From: Helicoverpa zea
Lineage: Eukaryota > Arthropoda > Insecta > Lepidoptera > Noctuidae
Direction of reading: 5' to 3'
Assembly: GCF_022581195.2 (NCBI RefSeq)
Contig: NC_061456.1
Location: 1,924,501-1,988,500 of the forward strand
DNA length: 64,000 nucleotides
Shown: positions 10,431 through 23,891 of the stretch, one piece after another
Position numbering within the stretch: position 1 is the first letter of the stretch
Layout: every line of letters begins with the position of its first letter
The notes under the pieces: model-generated
Databases searched by the model: none
Told to the model about the DNA's origin: nothing
The model's input: the letters and a program-made list of their open reading frames with translations, nothing else
Made by a program: the position numbers and the translations under genes

Positions 10431-13400
10431 AATTCTATCTCTACGTAAGCAAATCAACAGATAGATAGATAGAATATCGGGACCGGCTGTTAATCGGCCG
10501 TGTGTAGCGCCCGCCAGGCCTCTGTGACGTCATCAATTGTAGGTCACGGCTTCACGTAGGCAGCTTGGATGCAATTACAGTTCATAAATCAATAGTTTAT
10601 CATTTTAAATGTACCTACAATTTTTGATATCCCTTGGGGGTTTATACGCAAGGTTCGTGAAAAATAGATTTATGTGGGAGTTAGCTAAGAAAATAGCGAA
10701 GGGAACGTGACGTTTTTATATTTTTTTGTAGTTCGTGGAATATTTGTTGCTCAAAAATAACTAGCTAATCTTAAAATACACGAGCTAAATTAATTTAGTA
10801 TCCAATATTATTTTAAGCTACCTATAATCTCGCGCCACTATTAAAATTAACAATTTCAAATTTCTCAAAATATCACATAAATCTAAAGACTACTAAATCT
10901 ACTCACCTATAAATTTCAGATAATAACCCTAGAAAGGCGGCGTCGTAAATTCAGTCTAAAATTAATGACGTTCATAAAAGTTATCTTTCACAAAGGCCTA
11001 ATAAGTTTTGACAGTGACGTAATATGTCGTCACTTTCACTCAAAACTGTCAAACTGACAGACGTCAGTTCGTCACCTCGAGACTAATTAGTAGACTAGTG
11101 ACATGTTGACACTAGAACACATCTTTTGTTAATACACTGGAGAAAATATTTGCCTTTCTTAGTTACAGGGGTTTTCAATATACATTTTTGTAACATGAGC
11201 TTCTTAAATAAGTGTGAGGTATGATTATTGGGTAAAAAATGATAATTATTCTTGTTTAATGGCTCTTTTGCGAGTAATTAAGATATGTAAAATAGATTAA
11301 AGTGGTAAATTGTATATTTAGATTTATTTCAATGAGGCCTTGAAAAAACTTTTTTTTTAAGTGCTATCCACGTGTCCAGCCTTTTACCTTAACAAATGTA
11401 TAAATGTCCTCAGAGTGCTCATTGTTATAAATCTCATACAAATATACTTTTGTAGCTGCTTGCAAAGCATTAAATATTCCCATATTATGCTTCCTTTTAC
11501 TTATCAACTTCCTTTGATATCATGGCAGCCAGGACAAGGAAGGAAAACTTTGAAGAAATGAAACTGTTCTCAGATTGTTAGGCTGAACGCATGAGATAAC
11601 CCTCATCAATATTCATGAAGAAAAATGTAATATAAAAATAGAAACATTATGGTAATGAAGTCATAACAGACCACCTATAAAATAAACGGTGACAAATGTC
11701 AACAAATTAAATAATATAAAAATAATATGACATAACGCGTTCATGACAGAATTTATTGACAGCTGACTCACCGATTACAAAATTGAATGAACTTGACATG
11801 ACAGTAGCATTCAATGGGTTGACCTTATGGCTTTAAATATTTTTAAATGAAAAAGCAGTTAATCTTAAATAAATAAATATTATGCCTATTGCCGTGTTTG
11901 TAAATGATTGAGCAGAACATTTATTATGCTTTTCTGAATAATGGAAAGTCCTTCGAAGTTGTCAATGGTCGTCGTTAGGAATTCGTGATGAAATAAAGTC
12001 AATTTAGGTAAGTAGGTATATTTACAAGTACTTAGGGGTCAAAAGATTCGTTTAAGAAACACAAAGTAACGTGATTATTCACGTTAAAAGTATAAACATG
12101 TTGTTTATGTTTTCTCTCATACTTTTGTATAATTTTTTATTCGTTATTTCTGCTTCATCTTCAGCAACTTTGACTGTTGCTAAAAGTATTGAGGTCTTCA
12201 TTTAGCATCGGAATTAAAGTAGTAAATAATTGATTAGTTAATAAGCTGAACAACTCGTTGTCCAAGAACAGAATAGAATGTTATATAGTTAGTATCTATA
12301 TGAAAGTATTTACATATATGGACTTATACGGCTTTAATTAGAAATATTATACGGAACCACTGAAACATCCGCCACGGTGAGCAATTTCATACAACCACGT
12401 GCGTAATTTAGTTTGCCTACAAAAGGCATGTGTAGGCAACAATTTACTACATCAATAAAACGTGGGATGTGAAGACAATGCGTTTACGTATCACACATTA
12501 TTTTGCTGTTAACCTTGAATTTTTATATTGACATCATCAATTAGCAGAATTCGTTATTTTTTTGTTACTTTTATGAGCCTAAAGCGGAAAGTTGTAAAGG
12601 TGTTTCGGTTGTTAAGTTTTACTAAAAGGTTTATTTTCCGTCGAATTCGCGGAAGATGTATTTTTGAAGAATCCTTATTCAACCAGCTTGAAATAATGTG
12701 TCAAAATTATGGTTAATTCTATATTGATTTAACATTATCGTTTACGCGGTGTTACTCACACCGTGTTATTTTTCTGAGAAGAAACCAATGCCTGTAAAAT
12801 TGGCTTTTATTTTATAATTTTCGACTTTCTCCATACCCTGCTTTTAGGTATCCCAATGCAATGCCAATACTATCACTACAGTGTACCGTAAATACCAATA
12901 TTAATTCAGATAGACCTAAAAACCTCAATCTCAAACTATCGATAACCCTTTCCAACCACACTTATGCAGCAACTACCACGACGAAGAACGCACATAGGTA
13001 CGGTCGACTGCACATCAGTGGTAACTGTCATGCACCTTAACTCAATAGCAATAAGTACGATTTTCCTATAAAACTGTTACCACTGACCCAAAGTTGACTG
13101 TACCAAAACTCAAATATGTTCACAGAATATTATACCTACCATGGCATGCATAGCTTTCCACGCATGATGCTAGCATCCATTGTGCCTAAAGCTTGCATAT
13201 TGACACAGATGCACCACCATTGTGAGGGTTTAAAGTTAAATAAAAATGTCACGGTATACCGTCCGGCGGGGTTTTAATATTCATTAGGTTTATTCATATT
13301 GGTACCGTTTAGAATTCGGTATTCGGATGTTTTGGTGTGTGGTCTATGTATGTAACGCTAGCGGGACTGTTAGCTGTGGACTGCAGTATAATCCGTGTTA

Positions 13401-13677
13401 AGAAAGTTCCCTGGCGTAACAGAATAAAAAGGAGTCGGAATAGTTTTAAGGTCTATTAATGATTTTTAAATGTTAATGTTAAAATTAAAAATAATCTTGG
13501 TCAATGAATCTAACAATTTCATCTATATCTCTCTTCGTCGTACTACAAATAGTTATAATATGAGCTTCTTACTGTATGTATACTACGAATACTACGATGC
13601 GTCTCAGTCATTGCATTTATCGACCTACTAACTGACCTTAACATAAATATGAAAGGTACGTTAATAATCATTCTTTA
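10431..13677. other. No gene recognised
   Basis: Contains a short GATA-type microsatellite (about 10459-10474) and scattered short frames (11361-11561, 12528-12716) without recognisable domains. Nothing else is supportable. Confidence 0.5.
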
Positions 13678-13806
13678 ACTGGGTAACTGGGTTGCGGAGG
13701 TCAGATAGGCAGTCGCTTCTTGTAAAGCACTGGTACTCAGCTGAATCCGGTTAGACTGGAAGCCGACCCCAACATGATTGGGAAAAGGCTCGGAGGATGA
13801 TGATGT
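13678..13806 (+). mobile_element. SINE fragment, 3' end
   Basis: Plus-strand copy: 'actgggttgcggaggtcaga', 'cactggtactcagctgaatc', 'gactggaagccgaccccaac', ending 'ggctcggaggatgatgatg'. Lacks the tRNA-like head. Confidence 0.8.
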
Positions 13807-14992
13807 TTGTTTTCTTTCTACATGACGGATCTCGTTAAATCTACTTAATTTAACCCTTAACAAAAATGCAAATCTACTAAATTATTTCAAGCCATAAAAG
13901 ACTACGACTAAGAGATTTAAATGAACAAGACCAGCGTTAACCACTAACCAGCAACCCCTCCTTTTCCGTGTTCTACCGGAGATAAAACACCAACTACCGT
14001 CTGCCGCAGCCAATAAACCGAGCTATTTCAATTAAAATAGTGCTCTCTTACATACATGAGATACCAGAGTAGAATAGCGGTAAAGTTCATACATCTATTT
14101 TCACCAGCGCCCTCTAGGAATAAAGAATAGCCTTTCTCGATATGTAGGTTGCCTTACACTGTGAAATAATTTTTGGGGCACTCAAGTCTGACCAAAAGGT
14201 ACCTTGAGAGTTCTTAATATTAGCGCCGTCCGTACACGCAAACTCTACAGTTTAACATAATTAAGTGTAACTTTTCTTTTTGTTTTTTACTCTTTTACGC
14301 TGAAATATCTAATAACGACATTAGCATTGAGACAGGAGTCCCCAAAGACCCGTCTATGTCTTGTAAATTTTTTTATATCAATGCGCACTTCGAAGCCCAT
14401 AGGACGAGTTGCCCTCTAAAGAATACTCTAACCAAAACCCAAGGGACGCGTGTGAAACCGCAGGAAATGGCTCGTATTAATAATAATAAAGTCGTTAGAT
14501 AACACGTTAGTGATGATAATAGTGCGAATATATCACTAGTCGCTGTAAAACTGGAACATGTGGAGTAGACTCGTAAATCTCCCACTGGTGACACTATTTG
14601 GTACATACAGCAGTGGTACAAGTCAAAGGATTATAGCGTTGAATGCTGTTATTGTTGCCAAGATTTATAAGATGGAAGAATGTTACACGTACTATTCGCT
14701 AAGCCTTCCAATATTATTTAGTGCAATATTACTTTATAAAATGTAAGTAGGATGTAAAATATGTATGTAAATGGTACATTGTACTACTGTCTTGATTGCT
14801 TCTCAAAAAATACAAGGTGTTGATTTGCATTTGTGCCATAGTTCAGGAGGAGGACATACAATACGTAAATAATCGATTGGAATTACAGTAGATGGGAAAT
14901 AACTAATATTCAATGCTTTTTTTTGTCATTATAATGTCGTGGTATTTCCGAAGTAATCCAATTTTATGAATGAAAGGACAATGCCTAAAAAC
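13807..14992. other. No gene recognised
   Basis: Short open frames at 14373-14621 (minus) and 14558-14746 (plus) show no motif. No repeat borders were found. Confidence 0.5.
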
Positions 14993-15988
14993 GTCCCCAC
15001 CCACCAACAGACTTGAAAGTAGTGTCATTGGATGCGCCTCATTTAGTAGATCATTTAGGAACTGTAAGACAATTTAGTATCCTTAATAATCAATTAACTT
15101 CAAGTTTGTTAACCAATTACTCGGAGTTGGGTGGACCGATTTTGATATTTTTATTTTTATTTTAAAGAATCTATCTCAAAGTTAGTCTAATGTAATTTTC
15201 ATCAAGATCTTTTAAGCAGTTTTTTAGTTATCATCGGTTAAAATAATCGGTTTGAAGAGGCAATGTAGGATGTCGTGAGGACACCTTCACCACCACCAAC
15301 AGACTTGAAACTAGTGTCATCGGAAGCGCCTCCTTTGATAGATCATGACTATTATAACGATTTACGCCAAATGTATGGGGTTTTGGAAATATTCGACATT
15401 TTAGTATCCACAATTAACGTAAAGTTAGGTTAGGTTAGTAGGTATACACCGTGACTTTTTAGTCGTCTTACAACGGCAGCCCACTTCATGTATCCAATGA
15501 CTAGTAAACGTTCATATAAAAAAAAAAACAATTATGAGATTTGAATAATTTAAAAATAAAAAATAATTCATTAAACCCCAAACATTTAGAGTATGTCGTC
15601 ACAGTAAAAAAATATCTATCGGATAAGGCGCTTCTGATGACACTAGGTTCAACTCTGTTGGAGTCTGTAAAGGTCCATACAAAATCATTAAACCAATTAT
15701 CATTCTAACCGGTGATAACTCAAAAGTTGCTAAAAAGATCCCGATGAAAATTATATCGGACTAACGTTGAGACACCTTCTTTACATTAAAACAAAAATAA
15801 TCAAAATCGGTCCACGCAATTCCGAGTAATTGGTTAACAAACTTGACGTTTATTGATTATTAAGGATATTAAAATGTCGTGTATTTCCAAAACCCCATAC
15901 ATTTGGAGTAAATCGTTTTGATAATCATGATCTATCGAAGGATGCGCTTCCGATGACACTAGTTTCAAGTCTGTTGGTGGGTGGGGAC
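14993..15988. repeat. Large imperfect palindrome of a moderately repeated sequence
   Basis: The left arm (14993 to about 15410) and the reverse complement of the right arm (about 15590-15988) share the order 'gtccccacccaccaacagac', 'agtgtcat...gcgc', 'gatagatcat', 'gtatggggttttggaaata', 'aagtttgttaaccaattac' and 'tggaccgattttgat'. The left arm also holds a direct repeat of the 'ccaccaacagacttgaaa' motif about 290 bp apart (15001 and 15293). The arms are clearly diverged by eye, so this is an old duplication-inversion. No coding potential. The family is unknown to me. Confidence 0.7.
15424..15440 (+). repeat. Short TTAGG-like run
   Basis: 'gttaggttaggttagtagg' contains three units of the insect telomeric motif TTAGG in the loop of the palindrome. 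Too short to call a telomeric tract. Confidence 0.4.
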
Positions 15989-18496
15989 AGGGTCCATACA
16001 AAATCCGGCATTGTTCTTTATGAGTGATCGTTGCGTATGCTTTGTGTTTACGTTTGTGTGAGGGTGCAGCACGGTTTTAACGCCAGTAACATACGCGCCA
16101 AGTTTAAATAAGGCTAGATGACATTTACGGAATTCCGAAAAAAAAATTAAGAAAAAAAATGATGTACCAATTTTTTTATTGATTTGGGTCGAGAATCATT
16201 AGCATAATTACCTCCTTGAATATGGCACGGATGCAAATCAACAGCTTGTATATATGAAATTTTCCTTAGTTAATTTTTCTCTAGATCATACAAATATGTT
16301 TTGTGTAAAGCGTCCTCAGGTCGGTATAGTAAGAATAGATACTAATCATTAATCAAATAATATTTTAATACTTCATCTACTGTATTGGCAGCCAACAGTC
16401 CGTCAGTCTTGTTCAGTTGCTCTCTCCACCCCGCTACCGCTTATGGCTTCTAACCCAACTTTCACACAATTAAATCGCCGAATGATCTCACTCAGCCTTG
16501 GGGGTGCATTTATTGCAGCCATAAAAACGGCCATTTTTGTTTTGTGTACCTACACAATGGGTATGACCTCGGACAATAAGTGCATCATGTCACAGCGGAA
16601 CATTAATTTTAATTATTTATTTATTTTATTAATTCCTGACCTAGATTAGCGAAGAGTCATCTAATGATATTTGTTTATCTCAAGTGGGTGACAAACGGCT
16701 TTCCGAATGCACAATGGCGTTATGTTATGATCTTGACAGAAAAGGCGGAATTCATTCTACCGGTACCTTATTGAGGCAGGCTGTTATAAGTTAGTCCAAA
16801 CGTTAATTTGATGACTTTTATTCACCTGAAACAATAAAAAACGGACATTAAATAAAACAAAAGAAAATATCTTCCAAAAAAAGAACACAATTTAAAAAAA
16901 ACATTCAAAAGTTCCAAATTCAAATCTGCGTCACTCTCATCAATCAATATGAATGCATTGTTATCGATACCGACGTCAATTTACATGCTTTCTTGTCTAT
17001 GCTATTAATATCCGCTATCTTTTGCTTTCAACTCGCCGCGAACACTGTTTATCGACACGTGGGTAAGACTGTGCTAGTTTTGGGGACATTTTAATATGTA
17101 TTATGTATGATTCAACGGATGTATCGGTTTGGGGATAAATATGCGTGACTAAGGCCGACGGAAACGTATTACTCAAGCTTTGCGGCGTCCATTAGTCTGA
17201 CGATTTTAGGGGTGTTACTTTTTACCAATTAATGGTCATTTTAAGCAGTACTGAGTACAAATGCGATGAAAATTTCTCTTCATCTGTACTTTTCTATTCA
17301 ATGATAATATCATTATTACTATCATACACGCTTGACCTTTGAGAAATATTTTTTCTTAAACACCAGAATTGGCGCACAGCCACGGAATCATAATACTCAG
17401 TTGTTTCCCATTAATTTATTGACATAGCTCACACAAGCCCTTCATTTATCATCGCAAATTATTACAGAACACGCGAATTCTTTAGTAAAATACGCAATGA
17501 ATATCAGAATATCAGACTTCAAAGGTGGCCTAGTAACACATTTTTTTGAACGTAAATAAATGAATGAAGTTCAGCTGAGTCGCAGCGTGATTCATACTCA
17601 TTCAACGTTCGAAATTAAAATTTTATAATTGGAACAGGTTTTGCTGTTCTATTTATAAAATAAATGACAGAGTGATTCGAGGTTTGAGTGTGTTCCTTTT
17701 GGGACTTTTGGTTTGCAGTCTTTTTTATTTTATTGTTATTTATGCACCTTATAACATTCTGAGAATAGTATTATTTAACAAGATTTTAATAAAATATAAT
17801 AACTGAACCAAAAACCGAGCAATTTACGCTAGTTTCTGTACCTTTGCTATAATAAAATCATATACAGTATATAAGTAAGGTATGTATAAGTAAGGTATAA
17901 GTATAAGTACCTACATAGATTGATATTCTAGTCTAGTAGCTTGATATCCAGTTTATTTTTTCTTACTTCACTAATTCTTAACGGATGTAATTGAAAAAAG
18001 AACAATAGATAGAATACTTTTAAATACATATTTTGAATAAAAAAATATAGACTCAAATTGTCGAAGGGCTTTTTTCTGATATCGAATTGCATCTTTTATT
18101 CAGCTATAAATTATTATTTTAAAAGGTTAAGATATGTAGGAAATAGTCAATAAAAAGAACACGGTGACAAATTATTGCAAATTAAAATTGATCATAAAAT
18201 CTTTTCTTCGAGCAAAAATTCACAGGCATAAAATCTATAGGTTGCGGATATTACGGTCTATATTTATATCCCATAATTTAACCAAACCCCGCTAACAATA
18301 ACAAAAAAAAAAAACAACCGATAAAAAGCTACACCTGTTCATAATTCGAACAACACAGGAAGCAATGAAAAAGGCCAAAGTGGTACACACCAAACTCTTT
18401 GATGTTTTATTGGGAGGGAAACAATGGGATTCGTGACCATCGTAAGGCAAAGGCAAAGCATTATACAGCCCAGCGACCCTACATCAACTGTTTTTG
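15989..18496. other. No gene recognised
   Basis: A 68-aa open frame at 16443-16649 begins MASNPTFTQLNRRMISLSLG but has no domain I know and no visible splice context. The rest is AT-rich. Confidence 0.5.
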
Positions 18497-18505
18497 GTTA
18501 CATTC

Positions 18506-18806
18506 CATGGAGAACAAAATGACTAGCGGAGATGTCATAACGCAAAATCTCCTGAGAAAGTAGGGCGCCAAAATGCGAGTGTTCGGGGAACGAGGAACGT
18601 TACTGACTCTGCCTTTACACTCTTACCAGCGCATTATTTTCAAAATAATCTTACTAATCTTTGACAGATTAGTTTTGGTACAAAAAGGAACCCGAACGCC
18701 TCGTTAGTTTTAGTAACTTATCACGTCTACCATATGTTACATTTACCTAAAAGAAGGCCTCACCTGCCTTCCTTATCGCATCTCCGCTATCTTTCCTTCC
18801 TCCGTG
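18506..18806 (+). mobile_element. MITE, copy 1 of the CATGGAG/CACGGAG family
   Basis: The 301-bp element starts CATGGAGAACAAAATGACTA and its other end, reversed, starts CACGGAGGAAGGAAAGATAG. Both ends then carry 'gcggagatg..ata'. It is flanked by a perfect 9-bp direct repeat gttacattc (18497-18505, 18807-18815). Two other copies are at 26346-26675 and 51696-52004. CA-starting ends and 8-9 bp duplications point to hAT-like or Mutator-like mobilisation; I cannot decide which. Confidence 0.8.
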
Positions 18807-18815
18807 GTTACATTC

Positions 18816-19930
18816 AGTTTCATCTTGCATCGTTCGCGGTTTTCGAATGAACGGACTTTTTTGTGGTTCACTACTGAATGAATGAACGAATGAATGGGAC
18901 GGCGGTGAAGGAATACCGCGAAATGGATCTCCTTTGTACGAACTTTGTGTTACCACGTCCTGTTTGTGACTGGTCTTTTTTTTATTATTTATTGTCACCA
19001 TTTGAATGAGATGGTCGTGATTTATTTGTTTGTGGTGACTGCGACTGCACCTCGTAATTATCCGGTAGTTTTACGTTCGTCAAACTCTGCTGCACTGAGG
19101 TTAGCCAATAGTGGCTGCGCAACAGTTGAAATGTAGGAACATAATACTACAGCGCATGCGTGAAGCACCAAATGGTTGACTTCAGAGCGGCAAAGTTATG
19201 TGAAGTATAATTTATGTAATTTTTTTTTTCGCGAGATTGATTATGTCTTAGGTACCTGATAATTTTAAAACTTAACTTTAGAGCCAATCATAATTTTATA
19301 GTTGTTGAGATAACGCGTTTTAACTAACAGGTACAGTTATTTCTACGTAGATATGCAATTTTGCATAATTTTCCGTTAATGTACACAACATTAAAATATT
19401 ATGAAATATTTAAATTGGTAAAACGATATTATTATTGGTAATATTTTTATTGGTAAAACGATAGCGACTTATGGCAGATTTACTAGTTCTTCTAAATGCA
19501 GTTTATCTATTAATTTTACATATTAAATATTATATAGGCATATTGGCAGTAATATAGCTCATTTTTCCAAAAATACATATAGACTACTTATTATTTACCT
19601 ATGTCCTGGAAGTAGTTCTTACGGGAAACGAGTAAAACCGCGGGTGAAAACTAGTAAACAAATGTGTTGAAGTTTGTCATACATCAGCAAAATATTTAAC
19701 GGTGAAGTTTTAACACTAGTGTGTCAGACCCGCCCTTCTCTTCATGACTAGTTTCTTGTCACTTAAAAACAAAAGAAAATGCAATACATATTAGAAGCCG
19801 TTAGGTCATAAAACTATAAAGTCTTTTGAGCCTTTTGAGACCTAAAAACAAAACAGGAAAGCTCCCTTTCAATCAATGATGAATTGAATGTGCATTCCTA
19901 TATCAAAATACTTGTACATTTATTTACACA
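18816..19930. other. No gene; one repeat scrap
   Basis: The stretch 19605-19655 ('ggaagtagttcttacgggaa' ... 'accgcgggtgaaaactagta') is a scrap of the repeat family at 42213. The rest shows nothing recognisable; the short frames at 18747-19001 and 18945-19136 overlap on opposite strands. Confidence 0.5.
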
Positions 19931-20135
19931 CTAGCCGTTTTCCCGCGGTTTCACCCGCGTCCCGTGGGAGCTAAAGGCTATATTTTATCCCGCACCGGGA
20001 TAAAATATAGCCTATGTTACTCGCAGATAATAATATAGCTTTCTAATGGTGAAAGAATATTTAAAATCGGTCCAGTAGTTTTTGAGTTTATCCATTACAA
20101 TCAAACAAACAAAGTTAATAATATTAGTTTAGATA
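19931..20135 (-). repeat. Lepidopteran interspersed repeat (fullest minus copy)
   Basis: Starts 'actagccgttttcccgcggt' and runs through 'atagcctatgttactcgcag', 'aatcggtccagtagtttttg' and 'caaacaaacaaagtta', the usual order of a very common moth repeat. It includes an internal palindrome 'tattttatcccgcaccgggataaaata'-like around 19980-20008. The copy at 42213-42392 lies in the opposite orientation. Confidence 0.65.
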
Positions 20136-20207
20136 TAAACCTACCCCTTTATGTTTTGTCGATTATTTTGTCAAATTTATAGAATATTTGAGAAGTAAAT
20201 GACATGT

Positions 20208-20325
20208 TCATTACACCCGCTTCCTGAAGGAATTACTCGGCGTTCCTTTATGAAAAACTAACTTCATAGCACTCCTCGGTAAATAGGCTATTTAATACTG
20301 AAATAATTTTTCAAATCAGCTCTAA
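20208..20325 (-). repeat. Second, more decayed copy of the 19931 repeat
   Basis: 'ttacacccgcttcctgaagg', 'gtaaataggctatttaatac' and 'gaaataatttttcaaatcag' follow the same order as 19931-20135 with heavy divergence. Confidence 0.45.
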
Positions 20326-20680
20326 CGTTTCTAAGCTTAGAGCATTTAAACAATCATTAAAATATTATAGGTAAGTATACCAACAAACGCGTAAGTATTT
20401 CCCATTGAAAAAAAAATCTAACAATATATCAAATTGGAGATATCAATGAAACTTTATTATACTATTCTCAATGACAAAGTAGGTAATATTTGCATACAGA
20501 AACGTCAATGGTGTCATTGGTATGTCGCATCTGAATAAATACCAGATCTTGAACATTACGAAACACAAACATAGTGAATAATTTATGTGTCTGGAAGTTT
20601 ACACTCCATTCAGAACACACGGTTGGTAAACTTACTTATAATCTAATTCTGACTCATATTTCAGCCACGTTAAAGTCAAA

Positions 20681-20815
20681 AGATAGATAGATTTACTTTA
20701 TTAGGTACACAAATTTTACATGTTTGATCTTAATCTAGTTAAAGTAGATGACATAATGGGCGGTCTTATCGCTAAGAGCGATCTCTTCCAGACAACCTTA
20801 GGATAAATTGAGACG
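20681..20815 (-). mobile_element. 3' end of a non-LTR retrotransposon, minus strand
   Basis: Read on the minus strand it contains 'ctggaagagatcgctcttag', 'cgataagaccgcccattatg' and 'tgtgtacctaataaag' and ends in a short tctatc microsatellite. This is the 3' UTR pattern of a common lepidopteran LINE. No coding portion is retained. Confidence 0.5.
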
Positions 20816-22094
20816 AGAAGGAAAAGATTATGCGGTAGGCAGTTAGGCAAAGTGTACACTTGCTCCTGCATTTTACGCACCTATTTAAAGATTTGGTTTC
20901 GCTCTTATAAAAAGTCAGACACACTGCAAGGTTCAAAGAATGGATGTATGGTTGACACAACATTTTAAAATCTAGATTAAAAATAGGACACCTGCTTTAC
21001 CCAATCCTCACTAATATTATGTGAAAGTGAGTTGATCAATTTGATATTTTTACGGTTAAACGGCTAATTTCGATGTTACGAATTCTCATTCCAGAGTAAC
21101 ATCTTGCCAAATCATCTCTCGCATTTGGCACGGCAAGGTGTTACTATAAACACGGAGGTTGATAGACTACATATACTGCCATAAACCACAGCTAGTAAAC
21201 CATTAAGTTGGATTATTTCGAAACTAATTAAGTAATAAGCCACCAAGTATTAATACTACAGCTTTATAATGACTCTGTAATCCTAACCTAAAGATCATGT
21301 TACGTGATTTTATGCATCATGTTGCACCATACATTTGCTATTACTCATTCCTTTACGATTGCTTGCTGTTGCTGTATGAATGGAGACTTTATATCAAAGG
21401 TTTTGTATCGCTTTATTTGTCAAAGGTAGTAAAAGACTTGATGAGTGCAATAAGCTTTCAGTCAAACTGCATTTCGCAAAACTTAGCATGTTACAAAATA
21501 AAATTAATTATTAAGTTATCTTTTAAAAAGGAAATAAAAGTATTAACATTTATTTTGGATTCCTTATCCATAACCATGTTAAACATCAAAAAAACATTAA
21601 GTTTGTGTTTTGACCAACCCAAACTACAGCAAAACAAGGACTACAGCGTTAGCGTTTTTTTGATTCTCTCTAAAAGAATTTGACAGGGGAGAATGAGCAT
21701 TTGCCAGTTACAAAAGTACCATAATTTAAATAAAGAAAATACCCAACCTACACTTAACATATTTAGAACTTAGCACAACAACACGAAAAAAAAAAGTAAA
21801 CAAAAAAGGTATGCGTGTCAAGTTCACACTGCCAGCTGATCGGAACTGCATGATTTACACACAATATTGAGCAGACAGATGTGGCGAGCAGGGTCTGCGA
21901 ACAGTTGGCGACAAATTGTCTGCACAGCTTTGATCGCGTGAAACCAACTCGTGGATAGAAGTAGGGTGACAAATAGGGCCCAAAAGTGGGATAACATTTT
22001 ACAGTTCTACACAAAGTCACCATAGATTTAATACAATTTGAGATTTAAGGCAAGGAATTATTTTGGTAATAAGATACATAGTCGGCTTGTCCGA
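20816..22094. other. No gene recognised
   Basis: A 128-aa frame at 21297-21683 is open but compositionally AT-driven (Leu/Ile/Lys/Ser-rich), with no domain and no splice signals I trust, so I do not call it. Confidence 0.5.
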
Positions 22095-22197
22095 GTAATT
22101 TGGTAGAGGAGGTCAGATAGGCATCGCTTCACATTGAAAACAGGTGCGTCCAGTTAGACTGGAAGTCAATCCCATAATGGCAGGCAGATGATGATTA
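22095..22197 (+). mobile_element. Diverged SINE 3' fragment
   Basis: 'gaggaggtcagataggcatc', 'ccagttagactggaagtcaa' and a final 'cagatgatgatta' identify an old plus-strand SINE end. Confidence 0.6.
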
Positions 22198-23710
22198 GTC
22201 TTTTATTGTTTAATTTTCATTTTAAGGAACATGACGTGTGTTTTGGTCCAGGACTAAGAAAACGCTATTTAGTATAAATACATTTTAGTTGCTGTTTCAC
22301 ACATGTTGAACTCGTGTTGGTGATTTCGTTTTGGTTCTTAATTATTTTATTCACGACAAGAACATCTGTGCCGAAGGGTGGTAATAGCAATGTGACAACT
22401 ATTAGCAACAAATGTACCACAATGTTGTTAATGCGGATTAAATTAGCAACTAATGATATTAGGGGAACATCTGTTTGTAGAAAAGAGCGGTATAAGTTCA
22501 AGTCATTATTTTACTTTATTTCATTGTCACTATCAACAGAGGAGATGAAAATGAAGCATCGTCAGTTGATCGATCTGATATCATCATGATAATCAGACAT
22601 CCAGACTTTAGCTTTTCCCTACAGCGTTTGATAATAATTTCGGAATTCAACTGAATAACATTCGTCTTAAAAAAATATATATCTTCCATAACTCCCAACT
22701 TATAAACAGCGGCTAAAATCACACAAAAATTACCGCATGAGTATTTATAAAACTCGGGATACTTGGCCGAATATCAAACCTTATAATTTCATTACGTTAT
22801 TCGTAACTTAAAGGGGTCGAATCCAGATTTGACCTTACCTTACCTGAACAGTCCTACCTCTATAAAACTATGTGATAAAACTGTACCTACGGTACAAATT
22901 ACCCATTATTGTCCAGCCGCATAGAAACATCTGTTAATGCCGAAAGGTCCGGATGTCGATACAAACGGGACATTTGCGAGTAATGGCGTTAAATGTCCCA
23001 ACTATAGGGTGTTATATTGCAGTACTGTTGGTTACTGTTGGTAATTTGAGTAGGATTCGTTTGATATTAATGGCTGCTGTTAGATTTTATTTGTGTATGT
23101 GGGATTTATTGTACCTCACAGATGTTGTGTAGTTTAACTGTTTATGAATATTTTTATGTATTACTTTAGTATTGTATTTCTATAGTTTAAAATATTATCC
23201 TAATTTTAATTGGGGTCGGCGCAGCATGTTTTCTCCTTCTATAATCTTCTATCTGCTGCCGACTTTCAGATACTTTGTTATGGAAATCGTTCCTTTGTGC
23301 CACGTTTTAAATCCCATAACTGCCTAAACATCAAAATACCTCAAAAACAGCGCCCACTACGTTCAAACTAAATTCTTCCGGACCGTTATTCTAAATTCCA
23401 GTCTAATATCAGTCATCACATTTATCATAATCATAGATCATAATTACAGTCACATTTCCCGACAATATTGTCGCGTCACCAATTGAAACAGGTTCAACCG
23501 ATCAATTGAACTTACTCAGAAATTCAATTGATATCATATAGTGTTCTATCGTTGTTACTATCTGTAGATAGTTTTATTATTACTAGGTACGGAAATAAAT
23601 GCTGATCTATCTGTTTTGCGATAACTTTAAAAACGACCGAATTGATTTGCATTTGTTTTTTTTTACTCCGACAACGATTATGATTTAATCGTGACTGATA
23701 TCATGTACCT
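22198..23710. other. No gene recognised
   Basis: Overlapping frames on both strands at 22265-22722 carry no known motif. No repeat borders were identified. Confidence 0.5.
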
Positions 23711-23725
23711 AAGGGCTCCATTATT

Positions 23726-23891
23726 CCTGCCGGGGCTGCGGGTTGTTCGAAAGAGATACCGCGGCCCTGGTACATAAAAGGCCTATGACGGAACACGACG
23801 GTTTTTAGTCAGTAAGAGTCTGACACTCCCTCACCGCTGCTAACCCACAGCGGGAGGGGTCATTTGATGATTTTTGACGTCGGAAAAAAAA
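23726..23891 (+). mobile_element. Poly-A-tailed retroposon with perfect target duplication
   Basis: The 166-bp element starts 'cctgccggggctgcgggttg', contains 'ggtacataaaaggcc' and 'agtcagtaagagtctgacac', and ends in 'gacgtcgg' plus an A run. It is bounded by the perfect 15-bp direct repeat aagggctccattatt (23711-23725 and 23892-23906), which fixes both ends. Poly-A plus duplication indicates LINE-machinery insertion. I see no clear pol III A and B boxes, so it may be a 5'-truncated LINE end or an unusual SINE. Relatives are at 60960-61098 and 1058-1185. Confidence 0.85.

Noticed and set aside
15424..15440. Telomeric TTAGG tract
   Set aside because: Only three units in a palindrome loop. Chance or a small scrap.
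21297..21683. 128-aa plus-strand frame
   Set aside because: Composition follows the AT-rich background. No motif, no splice context and no repeat or gene neighbours.
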